From an uncultured Bryobacteraceae bacterium (GTDB lineage Bacteria > Acidobacteriota > Terriglobia > Bryobacterales > Bryobacteraceae), in contig CAKZVG010000578.1 of assembly GCA_937921835.1 (NCBI GenBank), forward strand, positions 1 through 8,795: 8,795 bases of DNA, written 5' to 3'. The notes below the pieces were generated by a model. The model was not told the DNA's origin, ran no database searches, and worked only from the letters and a program-made list of their open reading frames with translations. Both the position numbers and the translations under genes were made by a program. Positions 1 through 5,733 of the stretch are shown one piece after another. The first letter of the stretch is position 1, and each line of letters starts with the position of its first letter.

Positions 1-269
1 GCGTGGACACCGAAACCGAACTGCGCGTGCGCGACGCGCTGGCGCGGCTGGTGCAGGGGCGGACCTCGATCATTATCGCCCACCGCCTGTCGACCATCCA
101 GCGCGCCGGCCGCATCTTCGTCATGCACAAAGGCAGGCTGCGCGAGACCGGCACCCACCAGCAGCTTCTGGCGCGCAAGGGCATCTACTGGAAGCTGTAC
201 CAGTTGCAGTACCGCGACCAGGAAACGCGCCTCGCGGTCGAACGCGAGCAGCCGCAGTTCACCGACTAG
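1..269 (+). CDS. ABC exporter ATPase/permease, C-terminal fragment (MsbA-like)
   Basis: This is the 3' end of a gene that begins upstream of the window; about 88 codons are visible. The fragment opens in the D-loop of an ABC ATPase (SVDTETE, the first residue only partly visible). It continues to the H-loop ([10 protein letters not shown]), whose histidine at 81-83 would contact the ATP gamma-phosphate. It ends with the tail usual in exporters with fused membrane and ATPase domains ([23 protein letters not shown] gives the pattern: G-x-L-x-E-x-G-T-H then LL). Family knowledge places such proteins in the inner membrane, exporting lipids, lipid-linked sugars or peptides as dimers. The substrate cannot be read from this fragment. 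The stop lies 4 nt before the atpZ-like start, so the genes are probably co-transcribed. MsbA-like assignment is inference; a peptide or multidrug exporter fits equally. Confidence 0.88.
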   Translation, partial: VDTETELRVRDALARLVQGRTSIIIAHRLSTIQRAGRIFVMHKGRLRETGTHQQLLARKGIYWKLYQLQYRDQETRLAVEREQPQFTD

Positions 270-273
270 CGCC

Positions 274-498
274 ATGCCGGAAGACGAGCGCAACCGCTGG
301 CGGCAGTTCGGCAGGTACAGCGCGCTGGCGTTCCTGCTGCCCGCCTCCACCTTCACCGGCTACCTGATCGGATGGGTGCTGGACCACGCCTTCGGCACGC
401 GGTTCCTGTCGGTGGTGTTCCTGCTGCTTGGCATCGCGGCCGGCTTCGTCGAGATGATCCGCATGGTGCAGAAGGATTCCGGCCCCCGTGGAGAATGA
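274..498 (+). CDS. atpZ: AtpZ-like small membrane protein of the ATP synthase cluster
   Basis: A 74-residue protein with a charged N-terminus (MPEDERNRWRQFGRY) and two predicted membrane helices, about residues 16-36 and 44-64. The first helix runs into G-x-x-x-G-W-V-L-D and the second contains LLLGIAAGF, the glycine-rich pattern of the AtpZ / 'putative F0F1-ATPase subunit' family. Members are encoded next to atpI and atpB and are thought to help Fo assembly or Mg2+/Ca2+ handling; this is family knowledge, not proven here. It starts 4 nt after the ABC gene. Its last 11 nt overlap the next gene (GTG at 488), which points to translational coupling. No strong Shine-Dalgarno sequence precedes the start. 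The family call relies on size, topology and position together, since such short proteins diverge quickly. Confidence 0.8.
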   Translation: MPEDERNRWRQFGRYSALAFLLPASTFTGYLIGWVLDHAFGTRFLSVVFLLLGIAAGFVEMIRMVQKDSGPRGE

Positions 499-871
499 GA
501 ACCTGTTTTTCGAACGGGCCCTGGGCCGCATCAATGCCATCATGATCGCGCTGATGGCGGCCGGCTGCGTGGTGGCGCCGCTCGCCGCCGGATGGCCCGG
601 CCTGGCGGGGTTCTTCCTGGGTTCGGCGGTGTCGTACTTCTACTTCCGCTGGGTCCGCGAAATGGCCGCTGCGCTCGCCCCCGGGGCGCCGCCGCCCCGC
701 AAACGCCTGCTGGTTTTTCTCCTGCTGCGCTACGCGATCTTCGGCGCGGCCGGCTATGTTATAGTCAAATATTTCGGGATCAGCATGTTGGCGGCGCTGG
801 CCGGGGTTTCCGTGGCGGTGGCCGCCATCCTCGCCGAGATCCTGTACGAGTTGATTTATGGCGGAACATGA
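488..871 (+). CDS. atpI: AtpI-like ATP synthase assembly protein
   Basis: A 127-residue protein with four predicted membrane helices, near residues 15-34, 36-54, 74-93 and 97-120, with a Pro/Ala-rich basic loop (about 62-73) between helices two and three. This size and topology, and the place directly before subunit a, match the ATP synthase protein I family, reported in other bacteria to help c-ring assembly. The chosen start is GTG at 488, inside the end of the atpZ-like gene (11-nt overlap). The ATG at 495 is out of frame, and the next in-frame Met codon would cut into helix one. The 3' end overlaps the atpB start by 14 nt (858-871). The overlapping chain atpZ-atpI-atpB implies one transcript and coupled translation. 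Sequence identity in this family is always low, so the name rests mainly on context and topology. Confidence 0.78.
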   Translation: MENENLFFERALGRINAIMIALMAAGCVVAPLAAGWPGLAGFFLGSAVSYFYFRWVREMAAALAPGAPPPRKRLLVFLLLRYAIFGAAGYVIVKYFGISMLAALAGVSVAVAAILAEILYELIYGGT

Positions 872-1595
872 ACTGTGGGTGACCACGCTGTTCAACCAGT
901 ACCTGGGCGGCGTGGGACGCTTCTTCCTCGAGCTCGTGGGGCTGCACGCCGAGGATCCGTCCAAGCCCTGGGCGAATTTCGTCACCATGCAAATCGTGGT
1001 GGTGGCGCTGGTGGTGGTTTTGTTCGCCATCCTGCGGACCCGGCTTTCCGTGGACCGTCCGGGCGCCGTCCAGCATTTCTTCGAACTGATCTATGGCTTC
1101 CTGCGCGGGCAGACGGACGAGGTGGGCATCCATCACGGACACAGGTATCTGGCGTTCTTCGCTTCGCTTTTCTTCTTTATCCTGATTGGCAACCTGCTGG
1201 GGCTGGTTCCCACCTTCGAGTCGCCCACCATGTTCCCACCGGTGCCGCTCGGCTGCGCGCTGGCGAGCTTCCTTTACTTCAACATGCAGGGTTTCCGTGA
1301 ACAGGGCCCCATTGGCTACGCCAGGCATTTCGCCGGCCCCATCTGGTGGCTGGCGTGGCTGATGTTTCCCATCGAGATCATCAGCACCCTCGCCCGGCCG
1401 CTTTCGCTCACCATCCGTCTTTACGCCAATACCTTCGCGGGCGAGCAGGTGACCCTGGCCTTTTTGGCCATGGTGCCGCTCGGCATCCCGGTGATCTTTT
1501 ACGGCCTGCATGTCTTCGTCGCCTTTTTACAAGCCTATATCTTCGTGCTGATGACCATGATTTATGTTCAGGGAGCGGTTTCCCACGAGCACTAA
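858..1595 (+). CDS. atpB: F0F1 ATP synthase subunit a
   Basis: A 245-residue polytopic inner-membrane protein that forms the ion half-channels next to the c-ring. The helix with the essential arginine is clear: LARPLSLTIRLYANTFAGE, with Arg187 equivalent to E. coli aArg210, followed by Glu196 in AGEQ at the position of aGlu219. The last helix holds FLQAYIFVLMT, with Gln225 equivalent to aGln252. Further landmarks are GNLLGLVPTFESPT (about 111-124), the usual conserved loop after the second core helix, and a short Ser-His-Glu-His tail. Length is normal for bacterial subunit a. The ATG at 858 lies in the end of atpI (14-nt overlap), so translation is probably coupled. Ion specificity cannot be read from subunit a. 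The family assignment is secure. Confidence 0.97.
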   Translation: MAEHELWVTTLFNQYLGGVGRFFLELVGLHAEDPSKPWANFVTMQIVVVALVVVLFAILRTRLSVDRPGAVQHFFELIYGFLRGQTDEVGIHHGHRYLAFFASLFFFILIGNLLGLVPTFESPTMFPPVPLGCALASFLYFNMQGFREQGPIGYARHFAGPIWWLAWLMFPIEIISTLARPLSLTIRLYANTFAGEQVTLAFLAMVPLGIPVIFYGLHVFVAFLQAYIFVLMTMIYVQGAVSHEH

Positions 1596-1674
1596 TACCG
1601 GCTTTATGCGCCTTTCAGTGTGAGCCCGGCTGTAAGAGGATGACGGGAACCACCTCCTGGGGCGAATCTCATAC

Positions 1675-1680
1675 AAGGAG
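1675..1680 (+). promoter_or_regulatory. Strong ribosome binding site of atpE
   Basis: AAGGAG sits 6 nt before the atpE ATG at 1687. It is the best Shine-Dalgarno match in the left block; atpZ, atpI and atpB have weak or no matches and overlap each other instead. This fits the need for many c subunits per enzyme. The gap 1596-1686 also contains CACCTCCT (1651-1658), part of which (1654-1658) is complementary to AGGAG of this site. Confidence 0.75.
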
Positions 1681-1686
1681 CTACGA

Positions 1687-1983
1687 ATGAAGAACCTGCT
1701 GTTGTTGCTGGCGTTGCTGCTGTTCGCCGCGCCGGTATTCGCCCAGGAGGGCGCCGGCGCCGCCGCCACGAACTGGGTGGCGATCACTTCCGGCTTCGCC
1801 ATGGCGATCGCCTCGGGCCTGTGCGCCTTGGGCCAGGCCAAGGCCGTCGCCGCGGCCTGCGAAGGAATGGCGCGCAACCCGGGCGCTTCGGGCGGCATCC
1901 GCTTCGCCCTGATTCTCGGCCTGGCGCTGATCGAGTCCCTCGCGCTTTACACCCTGGTTATTATCCTGCTGAAAGTCAGTTAG
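1687..1983 (+). CDS. atpE: F0F1 ATP synthase subunit c with N-terminal signal peptide
   Basis: A 98-residue proteolipid that builds the rotating ring of Fo. Residues 1-20 (MKNLLLLLALLLFAAPVFAQ) look like a cleavable signal peptide with a V-F-A cleavage motif, which most short c subunits lack. The hairpin follows: helix one about 30-57, polar loop ARNPGA (62-67), helix two about 70-95. The ion-binding carboxylate is Glu83 in ALIESLALY. Gln50, 33 residues earlier, plus Ser84 and Tyr88, match positions that ligate Na+ in the Ilyobacter ring, although the third residue of the 'EST' signature is Leu here. The helix-one glycine motif is degenerate (Ser43, Leu45, Ala47, Gly49 instead of GxGxGxG). 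It starts 91 nt after atpB with a strong RBS. A hairpin follows the stop. Subunit identity is secure; ion specificity is open. Confidence 0.95.
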   Translation: MKNLLLLLALLLFAAPVFAQEGAGAAATNWVAITSGFAMAIASGLCALGQAKAVAAACEGMARNPGASGGIRFALILGLALIESLALYTLVIILLKVS

Positions 1984-1990
1984 TAACACC

Positions 1991-2027
1991 GGGCCGCTCC
2001 TTCGCCGGTTGTGGCCGGGAGCGGCTC
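1991..2027 (+). terminator. GC-rich hairpin after atpE, possible terminator or attenuator
   Basis: The arms GCCGCTCC (1993-2000) and GGAGCGGC (2018-2025) pair perfectly over 8 bp. A G-U and a G-C pair extend the base (1991-1992 with 2026-2027). The 17-nt loop can form a small inner GCC/GGC stem. It begins 7 nt after the atpE stop, where a terminator is expected. The following bases (AATCCTGTTA) are not a real T-tract, so intrinsic termination may be weak, or the hairpin may mainly protect the upstream mRNA 3' end. Confidence 0.5.
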
Positions 2028-2037
2028 CAATCCTGTT

Positions 2038-2925
2038 ATGTTAAAGCTGCAAGGTATCTACCCTCCGATTACGACCCCCTTCGACGCCGAGGGAGCGATT
2101 TATAAGGCCAAGCTCAAGCACAACGTGGAGAAGTGGAATCTGACCGGGCTCTCCGGCTATGTCGTCTGCGGCTCCACCGGCGAGAGCGTGTACCTCACCG
2201 CGGAGGAGAAACTCCAACTCTGGGAATGGGTGGCTGAATTCGCGGCGCCGGACAAACTGCTCCTGGCCGGCACCGGCATGGAGAGTGTCCGCGAAACCGT
2301 CTCGCTCACCAACCAGGCGGCCGCGGCCGGCTACAAGGCGGCCATGGTCCGCACGCCGCACTATTACAAGAACCTACTCAACACCGCTTCCGCGCAGGCG
2401 CTCTTCTTCCGCGCCGTGGCCGACCAGTCCCGCATCCCCATCATGATCTACAACTGGCCGCAAGCCACCGGCGTCGACATCCCGCCCGAGGCTGTGGCCG
2501 CGCTGAGCGAGCACCCCAATATCATCGCCATAACGGAAAGCTCCGGGAACCTCGAGAAGGTGATGCGGATGCTGCGCGAGGTGAAACCCGGCTTCCAGGT
2601 GCTGGTTGGATCGGCGCCCACGCTATGGCCGTCCTTCACCGTCGGCGCGGTGGGTGCGGTGCTGGCGTTCGCCAACGCCGCGCCGTACGCCACCCTCGCC
2701 ATCTGGGAAGCGCACCGCGCGCGCGAGTCCGAAACCGCCCAGGACTGGCAGGGCCGTATCGCGCACGCCGCGCATCTGGTCACCACGCGGTATGGCGTCC
2801 CGGGCCTGAAGTACGCCATGGACCTGAACGGCTACTACGGCGGGCCGCCGCGCCTGCCGCTGATTCCGCCTTCCCCGGAGGCGAAACGCGAAATCGAGGA
2901 CGCCTTCAAGGACCTCAAAGGCTGA
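2038..2925 (+). CDS. DHDPS/NAL-family aldolase-like protein lacking the Schiff-base lysine
   Basis: A 295-residue protein with the whole (beta/alpha)8 fold of the dihydrodipicolinate synthase / N-acetylneuraminate lyase / 4-hydroxy-2-oxoglutarate aldolase family. It has the opening GIYPPITTPFDAEG, the substrate-carboxylate loop GSTGES (45-50), TPHYY (106-110), the Tyr138 motif YNWP, and the C-terminal RLPLIPPSPEAK signature. The strand that should carry the catalytic lysine (I-x-E/D-S-x-G, with x = Lys) reads AITESSGN, with Thr166 (ACG, 2533-2535) in the lysine position. The arginine that binds the second carboxylate in true DHDPS is Ala143, so lysine biosynthesis is unlikely. The ATG at 2038 fits the family start. 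An in-frame GTG at 2011 lies in the hairpin loop and would add nine atypical residues. No good RBS is visible. Either a non-catalytic or altered-chemistry family member, or a one-base sequencing error. Confidence 0.85.
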   Translation: MLKLQGIYPPITTPFDAEGAIYKAKLKHNVEKWNLTGLSGYVVCGSTGESVYLTAEEKLQLWEWVAEFAAPDKLLLAGTGMESVRETVSLTNQAAAAGYKAAMVRTPHYYKNLLNTASAQALFFRAVADQSRIPIMIYNWPQATGVDIPPEAVAALSEHPNIIAITESSGNLEKVMRMLREVKPGFQVLVGSAPTLWPSFTVGAVGAVLAFANAAPYATLAIWEAHRARESETAQDWQGRIAHAAHLVTTRYGVPGLKYAMDLNGYYGGPPRLPLIPPSPEAKREIEDAFKDLKG

Positions 2926-2935
2926 CGCCGGAGCC

Positions 2936-2956
2936 TATAATGCGGTAGGATCCGCA
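2936..2956 (+). promoter_or_regulatory. TATAAT box and RBS hairpin before the methyltransferase gene
   Basis: A perfect TATAAT (2936-2941) lies between the DHDPS-like and methyltransferase genes, with no convincing -35 element at the right distance. A promoter there would start transcription almost at the start codon, giving a very short leader. The same bases form a hairpin: ATGCGG (2940-2945) pairs with CCGCAT (2952-2957), and the Shine-Dalgarno AGGA (2947-2950) sits in the 6-nt loop. The start codon at 2956 is partly in the stem. Promoter activity is uncertain; the RBS at 5-nt spacing is reasonable. Confidence 0.35.
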
Positions 2957-4065
2957 TGGCCGGAAGCGAAACCTGCTGGTGCGGCAACCGGGACTTGCTG
3001 CCCTTCTCGGAAGCCTACCGGCGCTGCCCCAACTGCGAAAGCCTGCTCGCCGCCCATATGCCGGACGGGGCGTCGTTCCGGGTCACCGACGACGAGCGTG
3101 ACTTCTACGGCCGGCGTTATTTCGAGGAGTACGCCGCCGCCCGCGGCTTCCCCACCTTGCGCGAGCGCGCCCGCCTCGACCTGGCCGAACGTTGCCTGCA
3201 CTGGCTGCGCGCGGTGCTTGCCTACCAGCCACCGCCCGCCGCCGCGCTCGACGTCGGCAGCGCGCACGGGGGGTTCGTGGCGCTCCTGCGCTGGGCGGGT
3301 TACGACGCCTCCGGACTCGATCTCAGCCCCGCCACCAACGAGTTCGCCCGCGCCGCCTTCGGCGTTCCCGTTCTCACCGGCCCCCTCGAGGAGCAGGACA
3401 TCGCCCGAAGCAGTCTGGACGTGGTCGCGGCGCTGGACGTGCTCGAGCACCTGCCGGATCCGCTCGGCTTCCTCCGGCGCGTGGCCGCCTTGTTGCGGCC
3501 CGGCGGGGTGCTGCTTCTCCAGACCCCGTGCTACCCGGAAGGGGCCTCGCTGGCCGGACTCGAAAGCCGCCAGGACCGGTTTCTCGATCACCTGCACGCC
3601 GACGAGCATTTGCATCTGTTCAGCAAGACCGCCGTCGGGAAGCTCTGCGCCGCCGCCGGTCTGCCGCAGGTTGTGTTTCTCGATCCCTTCTTTGCGCACT
3701 ACGATCTCTTCGCCGCGGCGAGCGCGGGTGAGTTGCGGGAAACCCCGCCCGAAGAAGTCGTGCGGCGCTTGACGGCATCGCCCTGCGGACGTTTGGTCGA
3801 TGCGCTGCTGCAAAAGGACGACGCGCTGCGTCTGGCCGCTGCCCAACACTCCCGCGAAACCGGGGAACTGCATGCGCGCCTCGAAGCGAGCGAGGCCGAC
3901 CGCGCCGCGCGCCTCCAGGTCATCGAGGAACAGGGCCGCCGCCTGGGCGCGCTCGAGAAGGAAATCGCCACGCTTCGCGAGCGCCTTGACAAGCTCTCCG
4001 CCAGCCGCCTGTACCGGCTCCTGCGCCGGGCCGGTTGGTGGAAGTGGCTGGATCCGGACGCCTGA
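2956..4065 (+). CDS. Zinc-knuckle class I SAM methyltransferase with C-terminal coiled coil
   Basis: A 369-residue cytoplasmic protein in three parts. Residues 1-30 hold a Cys knuckle, C7-x-C9 and C24-x2-C27, likely to bind zinc. Residues about 95-240 form a Rossmann methyltransferase: motif I LDVGSAHGGF (98-107), acidic residue at GLDLSP (120-125), DVVAALDVLEHLPDP (155-169) and LLRPGGVLLLQTP (179-191). A DHLHADEHLHLFS stretch (211-223) is typical of methyltransferases that act on sugars or glycan lipids. Residues about 285-350 are a charged heptad-like coiled coil, followed by a basic and Trp-rich tail (RLYRLLRRAGWWKW) that could touch the membrane. An RBS AGGA lies 5 nt before the ATG. The gene faces a glycosyltransferase-methyltransferase fusion whose stop lies 12 nt beyond this one. 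The acceptor is unknown; a surface-glycan sugar is a guess from the neighbour. Confidence 0.88.
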   Translation: MAGSETCWCGNRDLLPFSEAYRRCPNCESLLAAHMPDGASFRVTDDERDFYGRRYFEEYAAARGFPTLRERARLDLAERCLHWLRAVLAYQPPPAAALDVGSAHGGFVALLRWAGYDASGLDLSPATNEFARAAFGVPVLTGPLEEQDIARSSLDVVAALDVLEHLPDPLGFLRRVAALLRPGGVLLLQTPCYPEGASLAGLESRQDRFLDHLHADEHLHLFSKTAVGKLCAAAGLPQVVFLDPFFAHYDLFAAASAGELRETPPEEVVRRLTASPCGRLVDALLQKDDALRLAAAQHSRETGELHARLEASEADRAARLQVIEEQGRRLGALEKEIATLRERLDKLSASRLYRLLRRAGWWKWLDPDA

Positions 4066-4077
4066 CGCCGCCGGCTT

Positions 4078-5496
4078 CTACCGTTTGCGGCCGGCCGCAA
4101 TCAGCGACACCGCCCCCCAAGGACAGAAGCGGTCGAGCCGCCGCCAGAGCCATACCAGCCGATCGAACACCAGCAGTTGAAAGCGGCTGAAGGTGCTGCT
4201 TTTGAGAACCATTCCGTTCCAGATCCAAACCGGACGCGTTACGCGATTGAACTCCCGGACTCCCGTGACGTCAAACCCCGCCCGCTCCATCTTCCTGCGC
4301 AGTTCCGGCTCCGAGTACCGCCGGTAGTGGCCGAGCACCCGGTCGAGCGATCCGTAGATCGTCTGGCCCTGCGGCACCAGGATGACCGCCACCCCCTCCG
4401 GCGCCAGCGCGGAGTGGATGTTCCGCAACGCCGCCACGTCGTCGGCCACGTGCTCCAGGACGTTGAGACACACAACCGAATCCATCTGGCCGGCATAGGG
4501 CGCGAAGTCTTCCGGCCGGCTCAAGTCGCAGCGCGCCACCGTGACGTTCGGCCGTCCGTGGAATGCCACCCGGAGCCGCGCCAGGTGCTCTTCGTCGTGG
4601 TCCGTGGCGACGTAGCGCTTGCGGCCGGGCGCAAGATAGCGCGTCAGGTTCCCGATGCCGGCTCCGATCTCTAGCACGCTCGCGCCCAGCGCCGGGACCA
4701 CCTCTCCGGCCATCCAGCGGTTAAAACTCGGCGTGCGGGCCAGCCGGTCGAGGATTCTGGCGCCGGGATCGATGTAGATGTCGCGGGCGAGCCCCCAGCG
4801 CAGCACCGAGTAGAACGCCGCCGCGGCGTCGCGCAAACCGATCTTCTTGCCTTCCTCGTAAGTCCGCCCGTAATAGCTGACTGGAACTTCGTACAGACAG
4901 GCCTGCCGTTGCGCGAGTTTGATGGTGAGTTCGGGTTCGATGCCGAACCGGTCGCTGCGCAGCGGAATGCTCCGGACCAGCGAGATCCGGAAAGCCTTGT
5001 AACAGGTCTCGATGTCGGTGAGATTCAGGTCCGCCACCGCGTTACAGAAAGTGGTGAGGAGTTGGTTCGCCAGCGCATGCCAGAAATAGAGCACGCGCCG
5101 TTCCCCGGCCGAGGCGAAGCGCGAGCCGAAGACGGCGTCAGCGCGGCCGGCGAGCAGCGGCGCCAGCAGCTTGGGGTATTCCGCGGGGTCGTACTCCAGG
5201 TCGGCGTCCTGAATGATGCCAAACTCGCCCCGGGCGGCCTCGATCGCCGTCCGAACGGCCGCGCCCTTGCCGCGGTTGGACGCATGCCGGAGGAAACGGA
5301 TGGACTCCGGGTGCCTTGCGGCGAGTTCCTCGACGGTGCAGCGGGTCCGGTCCGTCGAACCGTCGTCCACCACCACCAGTTCCAGGTGGACGCCGGCGGG
5401 CAGCGGCGCGCCCAGAACCCGCTGGATCGAGGCGGCAACGAACTCCTCTTCGTTGTAAGCCGGCATCAGAACGCTGACAAGGATCGGTTTCGACAT
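4078..5496 (-). CDS. Bifunctional GT2 glycosyltransferase / class I methyltransferase
   Basis: A 472-residue fusion of two complete domains. Residues 5-235 are a GT2 glycosyltransferase of the dolichyl-/polyprenyl-phosphate sugar transferase type: SVLMPAYNEE (8-17), nucleotide-binding VVVDDGSTD (41-49), NRGKGAAVRTA (74-84), the metal-binding DADLEYDP (97-104) and FGSRF (123-127). Its end, RTYEEGKKIGLRDA, is the usual closing motif. I see no membrane helices. Residues about 250-472 are a SAM methyltransferase: VLEIGAGIGNLTRYL (274-288), acidic D299, CLNVLEHV (343-350) and APEGVAVILVPQ (365-376). The likely reaction is transfer of a sugar to a lipid phosphate or glycan, plus methylation of a small molecule or sugar. 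The ATG at 5494-5496 fits the GT2 start; no good RBS is seen. It is convergent with the + strand methyltransferase gene and divergent from the secreted-protein gene. Confidence 0.92.
   Translation of the reverse strand: MSKPILVSVLMPAYNEEEFVAASIQRVLGAPLPAGVHLELVVVDDGSTDRTRCTVEELAARHPESIRFLRHASNRGKGAAVRTAIEAARGEFGIIQDADLEYDPAEYPKLLAPLLAGRADAVFGSRFASAGERRVLYFWHALANQLLTTFCNAVADLNLTDIETCYKAFRISLVRSIPLRSDRFGIEPELTIKLAQRQACLYEVPVSYYGRTYEEGKKIGLRDAAAAFYSVLRWGLARDIYIDPGARILDRLARTPSFNRWMAGEVVPALGASVLEIGAGIGNLTRYLAPGRKRYVATDHDEEHLARLRVAFHGRPNVTVARCDLSRPEDFAPYAGQMDSVVCLNVLEHVADDVAALRNIHSALAPEGVAVILVPQGQTIYGSLDRVLGHYRRYSEPELRRKMERAGFDVTGVREFNRVTRPVWIWNGMVLKSSTFSRFQLLVFDRLVWLWRRLDRFCPWGAVSLIAAGRKR
4085..4100. 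repeat. Perfect 16-nt palindrome at the convergent gene junction
   Basis: TTGCGGCCGGCCGCAA is a perfect inverted repeat without spacer. It lies in the last codons of the minus-strand fusion gene, 20 nt past the stop of the + strand methyltransferase gene. It could fold in either transcript near its end, but no T-tract follows on either strand, so a terminator role is only a possibility. Confidence 0.35.
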
Positions 5497-5733
5497 AAAT
5501 TTGGCCGAGCGGTTCCGGCCGGTGACCGAACAAGAATCTCAGGAGCCGGTTTGGTGACTGAATTACGACTACTATCACATCGGCCCGTCCCGCCGCCGGA
5601 TTCGGACGAGCCAGGGTGGCGGCGTGGCTGCCAGAGCGCACGACGGAGCCGGCCCGGCCCGGCCAAGGGCGGGCCAGTGGACGCTGCCGCGGACGGATCC
5701 GCGGCTTCCTTCAGAAACGGCGTTGCCTCGCCG
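5497..5733. other. Divergent intergenic region
   Basis: These 237 nt lie between the minus-strand fusion gene and the + strand secreted-protein gene and should hold both promoters. An AT-richer island (5551-5580) stands out from the GC-rich surroundings. It contains TTGGTG (5551-5556) and TATCAC (5573-5578) with a 16-nt spacer, a weak sigma70-like candidate for the + gene. Around 5651-5675 there is a GC-only repeat (two overlapping GGCCCG copies, then CGGGCC at 5670-5675) that can form a 6-bp hairpin in the leader. No RNA gene or conserved short gene is recognised. The frame of the secreted protein stays open upstream through this region, so the true start could differ from 5734. Confidence 0.4.

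Noticed and set aside
353..1511. Long minus-strand frames opposite atpZ, atpI and atpB
   Set aside because: Antisense shadows in GC-rich DNA. They are low in hydrophobic patterning and rich in Arg, Gln and Gly, and the + strand genes are well supported.
2011..2037. GTG at 2011 as the start of the DHDPS-like protein
   Set aside because: It lies in the loop of the post-atpE hairpin and adds nine residues not seen in the family. The ATG at 2038 places the family N-terminus correctly.
2935..3873. 312-codon minus-strand frame opposite the zinc-knuckle methyltransferase
   Set aside because: Composition is Gly/Gln/Arg/Val-rich without recognisable motifs. The + strand frame has clear SAM-binding motifs and an RBS.
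4085..4100. 16-nt palindrome as a bidirectional intrinsic terminator
   Set aside because: It lacks a T-tract on both sides and lies inside the coding end of the minus-strand gene, so I list it only as a repeat.
5281..5733. Upstream extension of the secreted-protein frame across the antisense of the GT2 gene
   Set aside because: The frame is open by chance in GC-rich DNA. The signal peptide just after 5734 argues against a longer N-terminus.
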